Below are positions 1-7,466 of a stretch of DNA of 10,771 nt, in pieces. A program made the position numbers and the translations under genes. Every line of letters starts with the position of its first letter. Within the stretch, counting starts at the first letter, position 1. Source of the DNA: an uncultured Clostridia bacterium (lineage in GTDB: Bacteria > Bacillota_A > Clostridia > Oscillospirales > Acutalibacteraceae). The stretch lies in the NCBI GenBank assembly GCA_944380625.1, contig CALWIE010000021.1, positions 1 through 10,771 on the forward strand. The letters run 5' to 3'. The notes under the pieces are model-generated. The model ran no database searches. It saw nothing but the letters and a program-made list of their open reading frames with translations, and was not told the DNA's origin.

Positions 1-2059
1 GCTGGGCCAGGCGGCAGATGGAGTCCTCCACCTCCTTGGGGGCGGCCATCATCAGGTCGGCCAGCTCGTCGATGATGATGACGATCTGGGGCATGGCGGG
101 CATGGGCTGGCCGTTCTCGTCCTGGTAATTCTGGGACTCCGCCAGGGAGTTGTAGCCCTTTAAGTTGCGCACGTTGCACTCGGAGAAGATCTTATAGCGC
201 TTCATCATCTCAGACACTGCCCAGCCCAGGGCCCCGGAGGCCTTGTGGGGGTCGGTGACCACGGGCACCAGCATGTGGGGCATGCCGTTGTACTCGTTGA
301 GCTCCACGGCCTTGGGGTCGATCATCAAAAAGCGCACCTCGTCGGGGGTGGCTTTATAGAGCATGCTGATGATAAGGGAGTTGATACACACCGACTTGCC
401 CGAGCCCGTGGTGCCCGCGATGAGCATGTGGGGCATCTTCGCCAGGTCCGCGATGACAGGCTGGCCGGCGATGTCCCGGCCCAGGGCCACCGAGAGCTTG
501 CTCTTGGAGGTCTGGAAGGAGTTGGACTCGATGAGCTCCCGCATCCGCACGGTGCTGCGGGACTTGTTGGGCACCTCGATGCCCACGGCGGCCTTCCCGG
601 GGATGGGGGCCTCGATACGCACGCCGGTGGCGGCCAGGTTCAGGGCCAGGTCGTCCGAGAGGTTTGTGATCTTGCTGATCTTCACCCCGGCGGCAGGCTG
701 AATCTCGTACCGGGTGACCGCCGGGCCCCGGCAGATGTCCAAGATCTTTGTCTGGACGCCGAAGCTCTTTAAGGTCTCCACCAGGACGCGGCCGTTGGTT
801 TGCAGCTCCTCTGTCTCCTGGGCCGGGTTGCCGTGGGGGCTTGCGGCCAGCATGGCCACCGGTGGGAAACAATAGGCTTTGGCGGCGTCCGCCGCCTGGT
901 ATTGGGCCATCTGGGCAGGGGTGGCCTCTTTGCGGTCGTTGCGCTCCTTCTCCTCGATGAACCGCTGGGTGAGCTCCTCCACCTCATCGGCGGCCGGGAG
1001 CTGGGGCGGGGCCCCATCCGGGGCAGAGGGCTCCTCCGGGGCGGGAGGCTGCTCTTTCGGCAGGGAGGCATGCACCGCGTTGACGGGCACCGCAGGGATG
1101 TGGATTCCCTCCAGCTCCTCCACGGCCTGCTCCAGCTCCAGGGCGCCCTTTTGCACCTGCTGGGCCGGGGTGGGCTCTTCAACAGCTTCTTCCTCTACTC
1201 CGAACGCCGCCTTGAGCCGGTCCAGCTTCTCGTTTTTCTGGGGTTTTTCCGGGCGCTTTTTCTCCGAGGGCTTGGGGAAGGGGTTTACAAAGTCCGAGCG
1301 CACCGGGTGCTCCGGCAGGGGAATCTCCTCCTCAAAGCGGTCCCGCTCCAGGATCTCCCGCTCCTCTTCCCTGCGCTGGCGGGCGTTTTGCAGGCCCTCG
1401 CTCATGACGTCCACAGGCTTTTTGATGGTTTTAAAAAGGCCCAAAAGAGTGGTGCCCGTCAGGATCATCACCGCCACAAAGAGGAGGAGCACCACGATAA
1501 TCCGGGCGCCCAGGCCCCCGGCGGCCCGCAGCAGGGGCAGGCCGATGAGCCCCCCCAGGACGCCGCCGCCCGTGCCCTTGTTCTCTGTGAACAGGTGGCC
1601 TATGTATTCCCCGAAGTTGAGCCCCTCGGGCAGGGACACGGACCCAAAAACAAAGCCCGTGGCGCAGAACAGGGCGATCACCACCACTGTCATCCAAACC
1701 TTGCCGCTGATGGAGCCCCGGGGCTTGTCCAGGGCGGTGATCACCGCCACGTAGATCATCAGCACCGGCCACAACAGGGCCCAGCTTCCAAACAGGCCCA
1801 AAATGGCGTTGTGGGCCCACTTCCACAGGTTGTCCCCGGGGATGAGCACCAGGCATCCCAAAAGGATGGCGCAGGCGAAGAGCACCACCGCCCGGATTTG
1901 GTTTTTCTGGCGGATGGCCTCCGCCGTCATGTGGGCGTTTTTCTGCTGCCCCCCTGCCCGGGAGGCGGTTTTCTTTTTCGCGGAAGAGGCCGGCGCGCCC
2001 CGTTTGGCGGCAGGCTTCCTGGCTGCGGCGGATTTGGCCGCTGGCTTTTTCGCAGGCAA
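1..2059 (-). CDS. ftsK: FtsK/SpoIIIE-family DNA translocase (3' end beyond the window)
   Basis: Membrane-anchored, ATP-driven double-stranded DNA pump that moves chromosome ends through the closing division or sporulation septum. 686 codons are visible; the end of the motor and the gamma DNA-recognition domain lie outside. In order: a Lys/Ala/Pro-rich tail (residues 1-56), four hydrophobic segments (about 57-73, 86-110, 121-140, 166-202), a charged and Pro-rich linker (about 215-400), then the RecA-like motor with Walker A GTTGSGKS (549-556, bases 392-415) and Walker B ending IIIDELADL (from 661). The start is the TTG at 2057-2059: it has GGAGGG 6 nt upstream, and an in-frame TAA at 2105-2107 leaves no ATG or GTG option before it. 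An internal ATG at residue 44 is possible but would lose the basic tail. Pairing with tepA matches the spoIIIE neighbourhood of Bacillus, so a SpoIIIE role is likely, but FtsK and SpoIIIE cannot be separated on this sequence. The linker makes the protein longer than the usual 750-800 residues. Confidence 0.95.
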   Translation of the reverse strand, partial: MPAKKPAAKSAAARKPAAKRGAPASSAKKKTASRAGGQQKNAHMTAEAIRQKNQIRAVVLFACAILLGCLVLIPGDNLWKWAHNAILGLFGSWALLWPVLMIYVAVITALDKPRGSISGKVWMTVVVIALFCATGFVFGSVSLPEGLNFGEYIGHLFTENKGTGGGVLGGLIGLPLLRAAGGLGARIIVVLLLFVAVMILTGTTLLGLFKTIKKPVDVMSEGLQNARQRREEEREILERDRFEEEIPLPEHPVRSDFVNPFPKPSEKKRPEKPQKNEKLDRLKAAFGVEEEAVEEPTPAQQVQKGALELEQAVEELEGIHIPAVPVNAVHASLPKEQPPAPEEPSAPDGAPPQLPAADEVEELTQRFIEEKERNDRKEATPAQMAQYQAADAAKAYCFPPVAMLAASPHGNPAQETEELQTNGRVLVETLKSFGVQTKILDICRGPAVTRYEIQPAAGVKISKITNLSDDLALNLAATGVRIEAPIPGKAAVGIEVPNKSRSTVRMRELIESNSFQTSKSKLSVALGRDIAGQPVIADLAKMPHMLIAGTTGSGKSVCINSLIISMLYKATPDEVRFLMIDPKAVELNEYNGMPHMLVPVVTDPHKASGALGWAVSEMMKRYKIFSECNVRNLKGYNSLAESQNYQDENGQPMPAMPQIVIIIDELADLMMAAPKEVEDSICRLAQ

Positions 2060-2208
2060 AGCTTTCCCTCCGTTCTCTGGTTCTGCGGCAGGGGCCCCGG
2101 ACTTTTAGCCCCTCCTTCTCTCTTTCACACGCCTTAAAAAGCCTGGCCGCCCCCTCTCGCAGAGGGCCTGTTATGTAGGGGCGGGGCGTCCCCGCCGGCC
2201 GGGCTTTC
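2060..2208 (-). other. tepA-ftsK intergenic spacer with two GC-rich hairpins
   Basis: About 150 bases separate the two minus-strand genes. They hold a perfect 7-bp hairpin (GGCGGGG, loop CGT, CCCCGCC; 2180-2196) and a 6-bp hairpin (CCCTCT/AGAGGG; 2152-2166). On the minus strand the second is followed, about 11 nt later, by a TTTTT run (2136-2140), so it might act as a weak or partial terminator after tepA. No convincing promoter for ftsK was seen here. Read-through from the tepA promoter, or a promoter that cannot be recognised, must supply it. The first hairpin looks like the short palindromic elements scattered in GC-rich Clostridia, but copy number cannot be judged from one window. Confidence 0.4.
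2180..2196. repeat. GC-rich perfect inverted repeat, 7-bp arms
   Basis: GGCGGGG-CGT-CCCCGCC sits 12 bases after the tepA stop codon. It has no T-run next to it on either strand, so it is more like a REP-type palindrome or an mRNA 3'-end stabiliser than a simple terminator. Confidence 0.45.
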
Positions 2209-2970
2209 TCACGGCTCTTTTTTCTTTTTTCCGCCGCCGGGGCGGCGCTTGCGGTCGATCATCTTCCCCAGGCAGTCTATGGCGTCGGAAAGGGAGCCCA
2301 GGGAATCGATGAGCCCCTCCTCCACGGCGTCGGGGCCGTCCAAGACCGTGCCCACGTCCATGACAAGCTCCTGGGTATTCATGGCAAGGCTTGTAAAGCG
2401 CTCTTTGCTGATGCGGGAGTTCTGGGTGACAAAATTGGTGATGCGGTCCTGCATCCGCTGGAAATACTCCAGCGTCTGAGGGATGCCCAGCACAAGTCCG
2501 TTCATCCGCACCGGGTGGATGGTCATCGAGGCGGAGGCGGCGATAAAAGACCGCTTGGCCGCCACTGCCAAAGGCACCCCGATGGAGTGGCCTCCCCCCA
2601 AAACCAGGGAAACCGTGGGCTTTTTCATGCCGGCCACCAGCTCTGCCAGGGCCAGGCCCGCCTCCACATCGCCGCCTACAGTGTTTAAAAGCATCAAGAG
2701 GCCGTCGATCTCAGGGTCCTCCTCCACGGCGACGATCTGGGGGATCACATGCTCGTACTTGGTGGTCTTGTTCTGCGAGGGCAGAATGTAATGCCCCTCG
2801 ATCTGGCCGATCACCGTCAGGCAGTGGATGGTGTGGCCGTTGCACCGGGTGGTCACGGAGCCGTCCTCCCCACCGGGGCGGGTAAGGGCCGGGGCGGCGT
2901 TTTCCTCCCCGCCCTCCTCCAGGGCGCAGCGCACCAGGCTCCGCAGTTTTTTCTCATCTTCCTTTTTCAT
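2209..2970 (-). CDS. tepA: TepA-like ClpP-fold serine protease (translocation-enhancing protein)
   Basis: Member of the ClpP/crotonase superfamily, TepA (YmfB) branch; the Bacillus protein has been linked to preprotein translocation and to degradation of secretion intermediates. The 253-residue protein has the expected core: [12 protein letters not shown] (96-107), the nucleophile elbow GGGHSIGVP with Ser129, TMTIHP-like sequence MTIHPV with His152, and MDVGT with Asp205 aligned to the ClpP acid, so the triad appears intact. There is no signal peptide. The first 45 residues are charged and variable, and the tail is Lys-rich ([13 protein letters not shown]). The start is the ATG at 2968-2970, with AGGAGG 8 nt upstream; the in-frame ATG at 3123 lies upstream of the inferred promoter's -10 box and is rejected. 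The gene lies directly upstream of ftsK/spoIIIE, as tepA does in Bacillus. It differs from true ClpP in its GGGHS nucleophile motif. Confidence 0.93.
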   Translation of the reverse strand: MKKEDEKKLRSLVRCALEEGGEENAAPALTRPGGEDGSVTTRCNGHTIHCLTVIGQIEGHYILPSQNKTTKYEHVIPQIVAVEEDPEIDGLLMLLNTVGGDVEAGLALAELVAGMKKPTVSLVLGGGHSIGVPLAVAAKRSFIAASASMTIHPVRMNGLVLGIPQTLEYFQRMQDRITNFVTQNSRISKERFTSLAMNTQELVMDVGTVLDGPDAVEEGLIDSLGSLSDAIDCLGKMIDRKRRPGGGKKKKEP

Positions 2971-3023
2971 GGCGGCATCCTCCTTTACAGAAGGATAGTC
3001 TGCCGGAAAGAAGGAAAAACATA

Positions 3024-3095
3024 CGCTTTGAAAAAACTTCCCGCCCGCAGGACCGCCCTGGGGGGGTGCCTCATGGGGGACAAAACCCCATACTG
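3024..3095 (-). promoter_or_regulatory. Possible structured leader / attenuator-like element upstream of tepA
   Basis: The inferred tepA leader opens with a small hairpin (ATGGGG/CCCCAT, about 3074-3092). A C-run follows, able to pair with GGGCGGG, and then AAG and a TTTTTT run near 3030-3035. That order, hairpin then U-run ahead of the gene, resembles an attenuator. The pairing has a mismatch and no known riboswitch or T-box motif is visible, so this is tentative. Confidence 0.25.
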
Positions 3096-3099
3096 AAGT

Positions 3100-3128
3100 A
3101 TTATACCATCCGATTCCCCGCAAGGCAA
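3100..3128 (-). promoter_or_regulatory. Sigma-A promoter of tepA
   Basis: On the minus strand TTGCCT (3128-3123), a 17-bp spacer and a perfect TATAAT (3105-3100). Transcription would begin near 3093, giving a leader of about 120 nt before the tepA ATG. The match and spacing are close to the sigma-A optimum. Confidence 0.75.
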
Positions 3129-3161
3129 GCTGCGGGCGGAATTTCCCTCCGCAAGTTTCAT

Positions 3162-3190
3162 TTGCCTATTCCCTGACAAAGTGCTATACT
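3162..3190 (+). promoter_or_regulatory. Sigma-A promoter of the AEC transporter gene
   Basis: TTGCCT (3162-3167), 17-bp spacer, TATACT (3185-3190) on the plus strand. The predicted start of transcription is near 3197, leaving a leader of only 18-30 nt. It is back to back with the tepA promoter, and both use TTGCCT as the -35 box. Confidence 0.7.
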
Positions 3191-3201
3191 TTGTGACAAA
3201 G
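3177..3201. promoter_or_regulatory. Interlocked palindromic operator over the AEC promoter
   Basis: Three half-sites form two overlapping palindromes: CAAAGT-gctat-ACTTTG (3177-3193) and CTTTGT-G-ACAAAG (3189-3201), sharing the central CTTTG. In addition TGACAAAG at 3174-3181 is matched by GACAAAG at 3195-3201. The array covers the -10 box and the inferred start site, the place where a repressor would bind. The binding protein is not known. Confidence 0.5.
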
Positions 3202-3214
3202 ATATTTGGAGAGG

Positions 3215-4165
3215 ATGGATGGGATTTTGGAAAGTTTGATTATTTCCCTGGAAATTGTGCTGCCCCTGTTTTTCCTGATGGCCGTGGGCTATGTCATCAA
3301 GCTGACAGGGATGATGAACGAGACGTCGGTCAAGCAGGTCAACAAGGTGATTTTTAAAATTTTCCTGCCCCTGCTGGTCTTTTTAAACATCTATAACACA
3401 GAGCTGGCGGAGAGCTTTAACTCCCAGCTGCTCCTGTACGGGGTGGCGGGGGTGTGCATCCAGTTTGCGGTGTCCCTGTGCGTGGCCGTCCTGACGGAGA
3501 AGGAAAACTCCCGCCGGGGAGTGATGCTCCAGGGAATGTTCCGCAGCAACTTCGTGCTCTTTGGCATCCCCATCAGCACCGCCCTGTTCGGGGACCAGGC
3601 GGCGGGCCTTGCCGCCATTTTGATCGCGGTGATCATCCCTCTGTACAACTCCCTGGCGGTGATCTCCCTGGAGATCTTCAACGGCAAGCGCCCCAATGTC
3701 CTCAAAATCCTGAAGGGCATTGTCACAAACCCCTTGATCATCGGCTCGGTACTGGGGGTGATTTTCCTGTTGCTCCACATCCAGCTGCCCACTGTGGTCT
3801 ACAAGACCGTTTCGGACATCTCCTCCATCGCCACCCCTCTGGCCTTTATCGTCCTGGGCGCCTCCTTTAGCTTTGGGGACGTGGGGCGCTATATCAAGGA
3901 CGTGTTCGTGGTGCTGGGCTTTAAGCTGGTGCTTTTCCCGGTGATCTTCTTGGGGATCGCCCTGCTGCTGGGCTTCCGGGACGCCCCCCTGGCGGTTTTG
4001 CTGACGGTGTTCGGCGCGCCCATCGCCGTTTCCTCCTTTACTATGGCCCAGCAGATGGGCGGCGACGACAAGCTGGCGGGTCAGCTGGTGGTATACAGCT
4101 CCCTACTCTCGGTGGCGACCATGTTCCTGTTTATCTTCTTCTTGAAGGAGCTGGCGTTCCTTTGA
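3215..4165 (+). CDS. AEC-family (auxin efflux carrier-like) membrane transporter
   Basis: Secondary transporter of the AEC/bile-acid:sodium symporter superfamily, with about ten hydrophobic helices over 316 residues and short loops. It is split into two five-helix halves by the loop after the FNGKRPN sequence. Family signatures are present: RSNFVLFGIPI in the first half and the C-terminal FGAPIAVSSFTMAQQMGG followed by DDKLAGQLV. Bacterial relatives move malate, malonate or similar organic acids, but the substrate cannot be read from sequence. Start choice is uncertain: TTG 3206, ATG 3215 and TTG 3227 are in frame. The GGAGAGG at 3208-3214 abuts the ATG, so TTG 3227 (giving an ESLIISLEIVLPL start typical of the family) is a serious alternative. 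The gene stands upstream of icd, which suggests a di- or tricarboxylate link, by inference only. Confidence 0.88.
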   Translation: MDGILESLIISLEIVLPLFFLMAVGYVIKLTGMMNETSVKQVNKVIFKIFLPLLVFLNIYNTELAESFNSQLLLYGVAGVCIQFAVSLCVAVLTEKENSRRGVMLQGMFRSNFVLFGIPISTALFGDQAAGLAAILIAVIIPLYNSLAVISLEIFNGKRPNVLKILKGIVTNPLIIGSVLGVIFLLLHIQLPTVVYKTVSDISSIATPLAFIVLGASFSFGDVGRYIKDVFVVLGFKLVLFPVIFLGIALLLGFRDAPLAVLLTVFGAPIAVSSFTMAQQMGGDDKLAGQLVVYSSLLSVATMFLFIFFLKELAFL

Positions 4166-4179
4166 AATGTAAACAAAGG
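4159..4179. repeat. CCTTTG/CAAAGG inverted repeat at the end of the AEC gene
   Basis: CCTTTG (4159-4164), 9-base loop, CAAAGG (4174-4179), spanning the AEC stop codon and ending 10 bases before the icd -35 box. There is no T-run, so it is not a standard terminator. It carries the same CTTTG/CAAAG core as the operator upstream of the AEC gene. Confidence 0.35.
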
Positions 4180-4189
4180 GAAAGCCGAA

Positions 4190-4218
4190 TTGACAAAACG
4201 GTGTTTTTCAGCGATAAT
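4190..4218 (+). promoter_or_regulatory. Strong sigma-A promoter of icd-rex
   Basis: TTGACA (4190-4195), exactly 17 bp, GATAAT (4213-4218). The -35 is consensus and the -10 differs at one base. The leader to the icd ATG would be about 55 nt and AT-rich, with a weak ATAATAA/TTATTAT pairing. Confidence 0.8.
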
Positions 4219-4279
4219 AAATAGATGAGAATGCTTTTTGGCCTTGCGAATTATTATTTTTGTGAAAGGAAGGGACACT

Positions 4280-5497
4280 ATGGCCGAGTTTAAGAAGATC
4301 CCCATGCAGACCCCCTTGGTGGAGATGGACGGCGACGAGATGACCCGGGTGGTCTGGAAGATGATCAAGGACATCCTGCTGCTGCCCTATGTGGACCTGA
4401 ACACGGAGTACTACGACCTGGGCCTGGAAAACCGGGACAAGACAGACGACCAGGTGACGGTGGACTCCGCCCTGGCCACCAAGAAGTACGGGGTGGCCGT
4501 AAAGTGCGCCACCATCACCCCCAATGCGGCCCGCGTGGAGGAGTACCACCTCAAGGAGATGTGGAAATCCCCCAACGCCACTATCCGGGCCATTTTAGAC
4601 GGTACGGTGTTCCGCACCCCCATCCTGGTGCGGGGGATCACCCCCTTTATCCCCAACTGGCGTAGGCCCATCACCATTGCCCGCCACGCCTACGGAGACG
4701 TGTACAAGAATGTGGAGGCCCAGGTCCCTGCCGGGGCCAAGGCTGAGCTGCTCGTCACCAAGTCCGACGGCAGTCAGGAAAAATACCCCATCCACAGCTT
4801 CGACGGTCCCGGGGTGGTCCAGGGGCTGCACAACACGGACAAGAGCATCGAAAGCTTTGCCCGCTCCTGCTTCAACTTCGCCCTGGACATGAAGCAGGAC
4901 CTGTGGTTCGCCACCAAGGACACCATTTCCAAAAAGTACGACCACCGCTTTAAGGACATCTTCCAGGAGATTTACGACAAAGAGTACGCCGGGCGGTTTA
5001 AAAAGGCCGGCATCGAATATTTCTACACCCTCATCGACGACGCGGTGGCCCGGGTGGTACGCAGCAACGGCGGCTTTATCTGGGCCTGCAAAAACTATGA
5101 CGGCGACGTGATGAGCGACATGGTGGCCACGGCCTTCGGGTCCCTTGCCATGATGACCTCTGTGCTGGTGGCCCCCGACGGCACCTGCGAGTACGAAGCC
5201 GCCCACGGGACGGTGCAGCGCCACTATTACAAGTATTTGAAGGGCGAGAAGACCTCGACAAACTCTGTGGCCACCCTCTTTGCCTGGACGGGCGCCCTGC
5301 GGAAACGGGGAGAGCTGGACGGCAACAAGGCCCTTTCGGAGTTCGCCGACAAGCTGGAGGCCGCCGCCATCGCCACCATTGAGTCCGGGGTGATGACCGG
5401 GGACCTGGCTTCCATGTCCACCCTTCCGGAGATCCGCCGGGTGGACACCGAGGAATTCCTCCTGGCCATCGGCGAGCGCTTGAAGGAAATGCTGTAA
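4280..5497 (+). CDS. icd: NADP-dependent isocitrate dehydrogenase, eukaryote-like homodimeric type
   Basis: Oxidative decarboxylation of isocitrate to 2-oxoglutarate with NADPH production. The 405 residues follow the human IDH1/IDH2 pattern rather than the E. coli Icd pattern: GDEMTRVVW near the start, KSPNATIR (97-103) for substrate binding, ARHAYGD (134-140) whose Arg135 corresponds to human IDH1 Arg132, [19 protein letters not shown] (218-236), LIDD (251-254), and [10 protein letters not shown] (271-280) supplying metal-binding aspartates. HGTVQRH (309-315) keeps the Arg and His that contact the NADP 2'-phosphate, so NADP is the expected cofactor; the usual Thr is Gln here. The ATG at 4280 has AAGGAAGGG 5 nt upstream; the in-frame TTG at 4238 has no comparable site. 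It is probably co-transcribed with rex 43 bases downstream, since no promoter is visible in that gap. Confidence 0.96.
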   Translation: MAEFKKIPMQTPLVEMDGDEMTRVVWKMIKDILLLPYVDLNTEYYDLGLENRDKTDDQVTVDSALATKKYGVAVKCATITPNAARVEEYHLKEMWKSPNATIRAILDGTVFRTPILVRGITPFIPNWRRPITIARHAYGDVYKNVEAQVPAGAKAELLVTKSDGSQEKYPIHSFDGPGVVQGLHNTDKSIESFARSCFNFALDMKQDLWFATKDTISKKYDHRFKDIFQEIYDKEYAGRFKKAGIEYFYTLIDDAVARVVRSNGGFIWACKNYDGDVMSDMVATAFGSLAMMTSVLVAPDGTCEYEAAHGTVQRHYYKYLKGEKTSTNSVATLFAWTGALRKRGELDGNKALSEFADKLEAAAIATIESGVMTGDLASMSTLPEIRRVDTEEFLLAIGERLKEML

Positions 5498-5540
5498 GCC
5501 CCGCTGCGGCGGCAAAAACACCCCTATAGAAAGGCACGTT

Positions 5541-6194
5541 ATGACATCCAAAAAGCAAAATGTTTCCATGTCGGTGATCCGGCGGCTGCCCCGGTATTAC
5601 CGCTTCTTGTCCGAGCTGTCGAAAAAGGGCGAGACGCGCATCTCCTCCAAGGAGCTCTCGGAAAAAATGGGCTTTACCGCCTCCCAGATCCGCCAGGACT
5701 TCAACTGTTTCGGCGGCTTTGGGCAACAGGGCTACGGCTACAACGCGGCCCAGCTCTGCCAGGAGATCGAGAAGATCCTGGGCATCCAGGAGAGGCACCC
5801 CTGCGTTTTGGTGGGGGCCGGCAACCTGGGCAGGGCCATCACGGCCCACATGCCTTTTGAGCAGCTGGGCTTCACCCTTTTAGGCGTCTTCGACAGCGCC
5901 CCGGCGGTGATCGGCCGGAAGATCAGCGGCTTTGAGGTCCTGGACTACGCCGGCATCGGGGAATTCTACCGGGAGCAGCGTCCCCTCATGGCGATCCTCT
6001 GCGTCCCCCAGGAGCGGGTGGAGGAGGTGTCCGACCAGCTCTACGACCTGGGGATCCGCTCCTTTTGGAACTTCAGCCACTACGACATTTTACTCAAGCA
6101 CCCGGGCGCCATTGTGGAAAACGTCCACATGAACGACAGTCTGATGACCCTTTCCTACAAACTGGCCCTGGCCAGCCAGGAGGAAGCGGAGTGA
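5541..6194 (+). CDS. rex: Redox-sensing transcriptional repressor Rex
   Basis: Homodimeric repressor that senses the NADH/NAD+ ratio and, when NADH is low, blocks fermentation and hydrogen/NADH-disposal genes. The 217-residue length is typical. An N-terminal winged helix-turn-helix (about 10-80) contains the conserved RRLPRYYRFL and SSKELSEKMGFTASQIRQD with FNCFGGFGQQGYGYN after it. The Rossmann domain has the GAGNLGRA nucleotide loop (92-99) and VFDS (116-119), where Asp118 is placed to bind the adenosine ribose. The C-terminal helix is the domain-swap element. The ATG has GAAAGG about 6 nt upstream. It follows icd with a 43-base gap and precedes a strong terminator, making icd-rex a likely bicistron. 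No clear Rex box (TTGTGA-n6-TCACAA) was found anywhere in the window, so autoregulation is not supported by sequence. Confidence 0.96.
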   Translation: MTSKKQNVSMSVIRRLPRYYRFLSELSKKGETRISSKELSEKMGFTASQIRQDFNCFGGFGQQGYGYNAAQLCQEIEKILGIQERHPCVLVGAGNLGRAITAHMPFEQLGFTLLGVFDSAPAVIGRKISGFEVLDYAGIGEFYREQRPLMAILCVPQERVEEVSDQLYDLGIRSFWNFSHYDILLKHPGAIVENVHMNDSLMTLSYKLALASQEEAE

Positions 6195-6216
6195 ATCCCC
6201 TTCCCTACATAGAGTG

Positions 6217-6247
6217 AAAGCCCCCGGCGCAAACCGGGGGCTTTTTT
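6217..6247 (+). terminator. Intrinsic terminator of icd-rex
   Basis: AAAGCCCCCGG (6217-6227), loop CGCAAA, CCGGGGGCTTT (6234-6244), running into TTTTTT (6242-6247). It lies 22 bases after the rex stop. On the minus strand the same stem is followed only by TTTC, so it is a weaker stop for the convergent radical SAM gene that ends at 6255. Confidence 0.93.
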
Positions 6248-6254
6248 GCCCTAA

Positions 6255-7466
6255 CTATCCCAAAGAGGGACTCCCCTGCTCCTTGAGCGGCCGCTCCTGC
6301 CCCACCCGCTCCATGATAGCCTGGGGAGAAAGCCCTTCCCGGCTGAGGGCCATCACCTGTTCCAGCACAGGCACGGCGTGGGCGAAAAACTCCTTGAGCC
6401 CCGGGCACAGGTAGTACTGCCCCGCCTCCCCCTCCTGGGAGAGGGCGAACCGGTCCTTGGGGCAGCCGCCGCCGCAGAATCGGTACCAGGGACAGGACCG
6501 GCATTCCCCGGTGAGTGCCTCCTCCTTCCGGCTGCCGAAGGCCAGCTGCCGGGGACTGTTGGCCAGGGGCTCCAAGCGCTGGCGGTTCAGATCCCCCAGG
6601 CGGTGCTCCCCGTCCACAAAGTGGTCGCAGGCGTAGACGCCCCCATCCTCCTCCACCACGAGCACCCGGCCGCAGGTGGGGGACATCCAGCACAGGCTGG
6701 GCTCTCCCCCGGCCAGGATGCGGGCCATCTCGGCAAACAGCTGCACGTCCAGCTTGCCCAGGTCCTGACGCACCCAGAGGTCAAACACCCGGCGCAAAAA
6801 CGTCCCGTAGCCCTGAGGAGTGGCGGACTGGGGCGCTAAGCTGCCGTCGGGCAAGAACGCCACAATGGGAATAAACTGCACCCACCCTGTGCCCAGCTCC
6901 CGGAGGGCCTGGTACACCCCCTCCGGGTCCTGGAGGTTTTGGGCGTTTACGGTGCACAGCAGATCGGGGAGGACGCCTGCGGCCTTCAGGCGGGCCGCTG
7001 CCTGGCGCGCCCGCTGGAAGGTGGGCCCTCCCCCCAAATCCCGTCGGTTGGCATCGTGGACAGCGGCGCTGCCGTCGATGCTGAGCCCCACGTCGAACCG
7101 GTGCTCTTTTAGAAAGCGGCACCACCTGTCGTTTAAAAGGAGGCCGTTGGTCTGCAGGCTGTTCCATGCCTGCCAGCCCTTGGGCAGGTATTTGCGCTCC
7201 AGCTCCAGGGCCTTTTCGTAAAAGTCCAGGCCGGCCAGGGTGGGCTCTCCCCCGTGCCAGGTGAAGGACACCACAGGCCCCGGGTTTGCCTCGATGGTCT
7301 GCCGGATGAGCCGCTCCAGAAGGGTAAAGCTCATCCGGGTCTGCTTGGGATGGGTAGAAAACCGGCCCTTGTCCAAGTAGTAGCAGTAGCTGCACCGCAT
7401 ATTGCACCGGGAGCCCACTGGTTTTGCCATGACCACGAAGGGCTGCCTTTGGGAGCCCGGGGTCAT
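6255..7466 (-). CDS. Radical SAM/SPASM protein, anaerobic sulfatase-maturase (anSME) family
   Basis: The family converts a Cys or Ser of a target sulfatase into formylglycine using S-adenosylmethionine and three [4Fe-4S] clusters. The radical SAM motif CNMRCSYC gives Cys21, 25 and 28 (CxxxCxxC). SWGGEPT-like FTWHGGEPTLAG is at 68-79, and QTNGLLL and LSIDGS follow. The SPASM domain provides Cys259, 265, 280, 322, 325, 331, 335 and 354, the eight-cysteine spacing known for anSME from Clostridium perfringens. Cys280 is followed by Asp281, in the place of the catalytic Asp277 of that enzyme. All catalytic features are therefore present in 403 residues. The start ATG overlaps the stop of the upstream hydrolase gene (ATGA, 7463-7466), so the two should be translationally coupled. 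No sulfatase is in the window, so the real substrate is unknown; a peptide-modifying role of another SPASM type is possible. Confidence 0.9.
   Translation of the reverse strand: MTPGSQRQPFVVMAKPVGSRCNMRCSYCYYLDKGRFSTHPKQTRMSFTLLERLIRQTIEANPGPVVSFTWHGGEPTLAGLDFYEKALELERKYLPKGWQAWNSLQTNGLLLNDRWCRFLKEHRFDVGLSIDGSAAVHDANRRDLGGGPTFQRARQAAARLKAAGVLPDLLCTVNAQNLQDPEGVYQALRELGTGWVQFIPIVAFLPDGSLAPQSATPQGYGTFLRRVFDLWVRQDLGKLDVQLFAEMARILAGGEPSLCWMSPTCGRVLVVEEDGGVYACDHFVDGEHRLGDLNRQRLEPLANSPRQLAFGSRKEEALTGECRSCPWYRFCGGGCPKDRFALSQEGEAGQYYLCPGLKEFFAHAVPVLEQVMALSREGLSPQAIMERVGQERPLKEQGSPSLG
7463..7466 (-). promoter_or_regulatory. ATGA stop/start overlap coupling the two genes
   Basis: The hydrolase ends AAA-TGA and the radical SAM gene begins ATG-ACC, sharing four bases. 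The downstream gene has no independent strong ribosome binding site visible, which points to re-initiation and matched expression. Confidence 0.85.

Noticed and set aside
800..2137. Long plus-strand open frame of 445 codons opposite ftsK
   Set aside because: Composition is His/Gly/Gln-rich without domains; it is the complement of a frame with clear FtsK membrane and linker sequence. GC-rich coding DNA commonly leaves such open antisense frames.
2985..3179. Small minus-strand frame of 64 codons between tepA and the AEC gene
   Set aside because: It overlaps both promoters, has no ribosome site and no conserved character.
4256..4270. TTGTGAA upstream of icd as a Rex operator
   Set aside because: Only one half-site is present; no TCACAA partner follows at the right distance. 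The same applies to TTGTGA at 3191-3196.
4595..5569. Minus-strand open frame of 324 codons opposite icd
   Set aside because: Antisense to highly conserved isocitrate dehydrogenase motifs, with no homology-like features of its own.
6205..6693. Second minus-strand frame of 162 codons inside the radical SAM gene
   Set aside because: Pro/Gly/Arg-rich frame-shifted shadow of the SPASM domain coding sequence.
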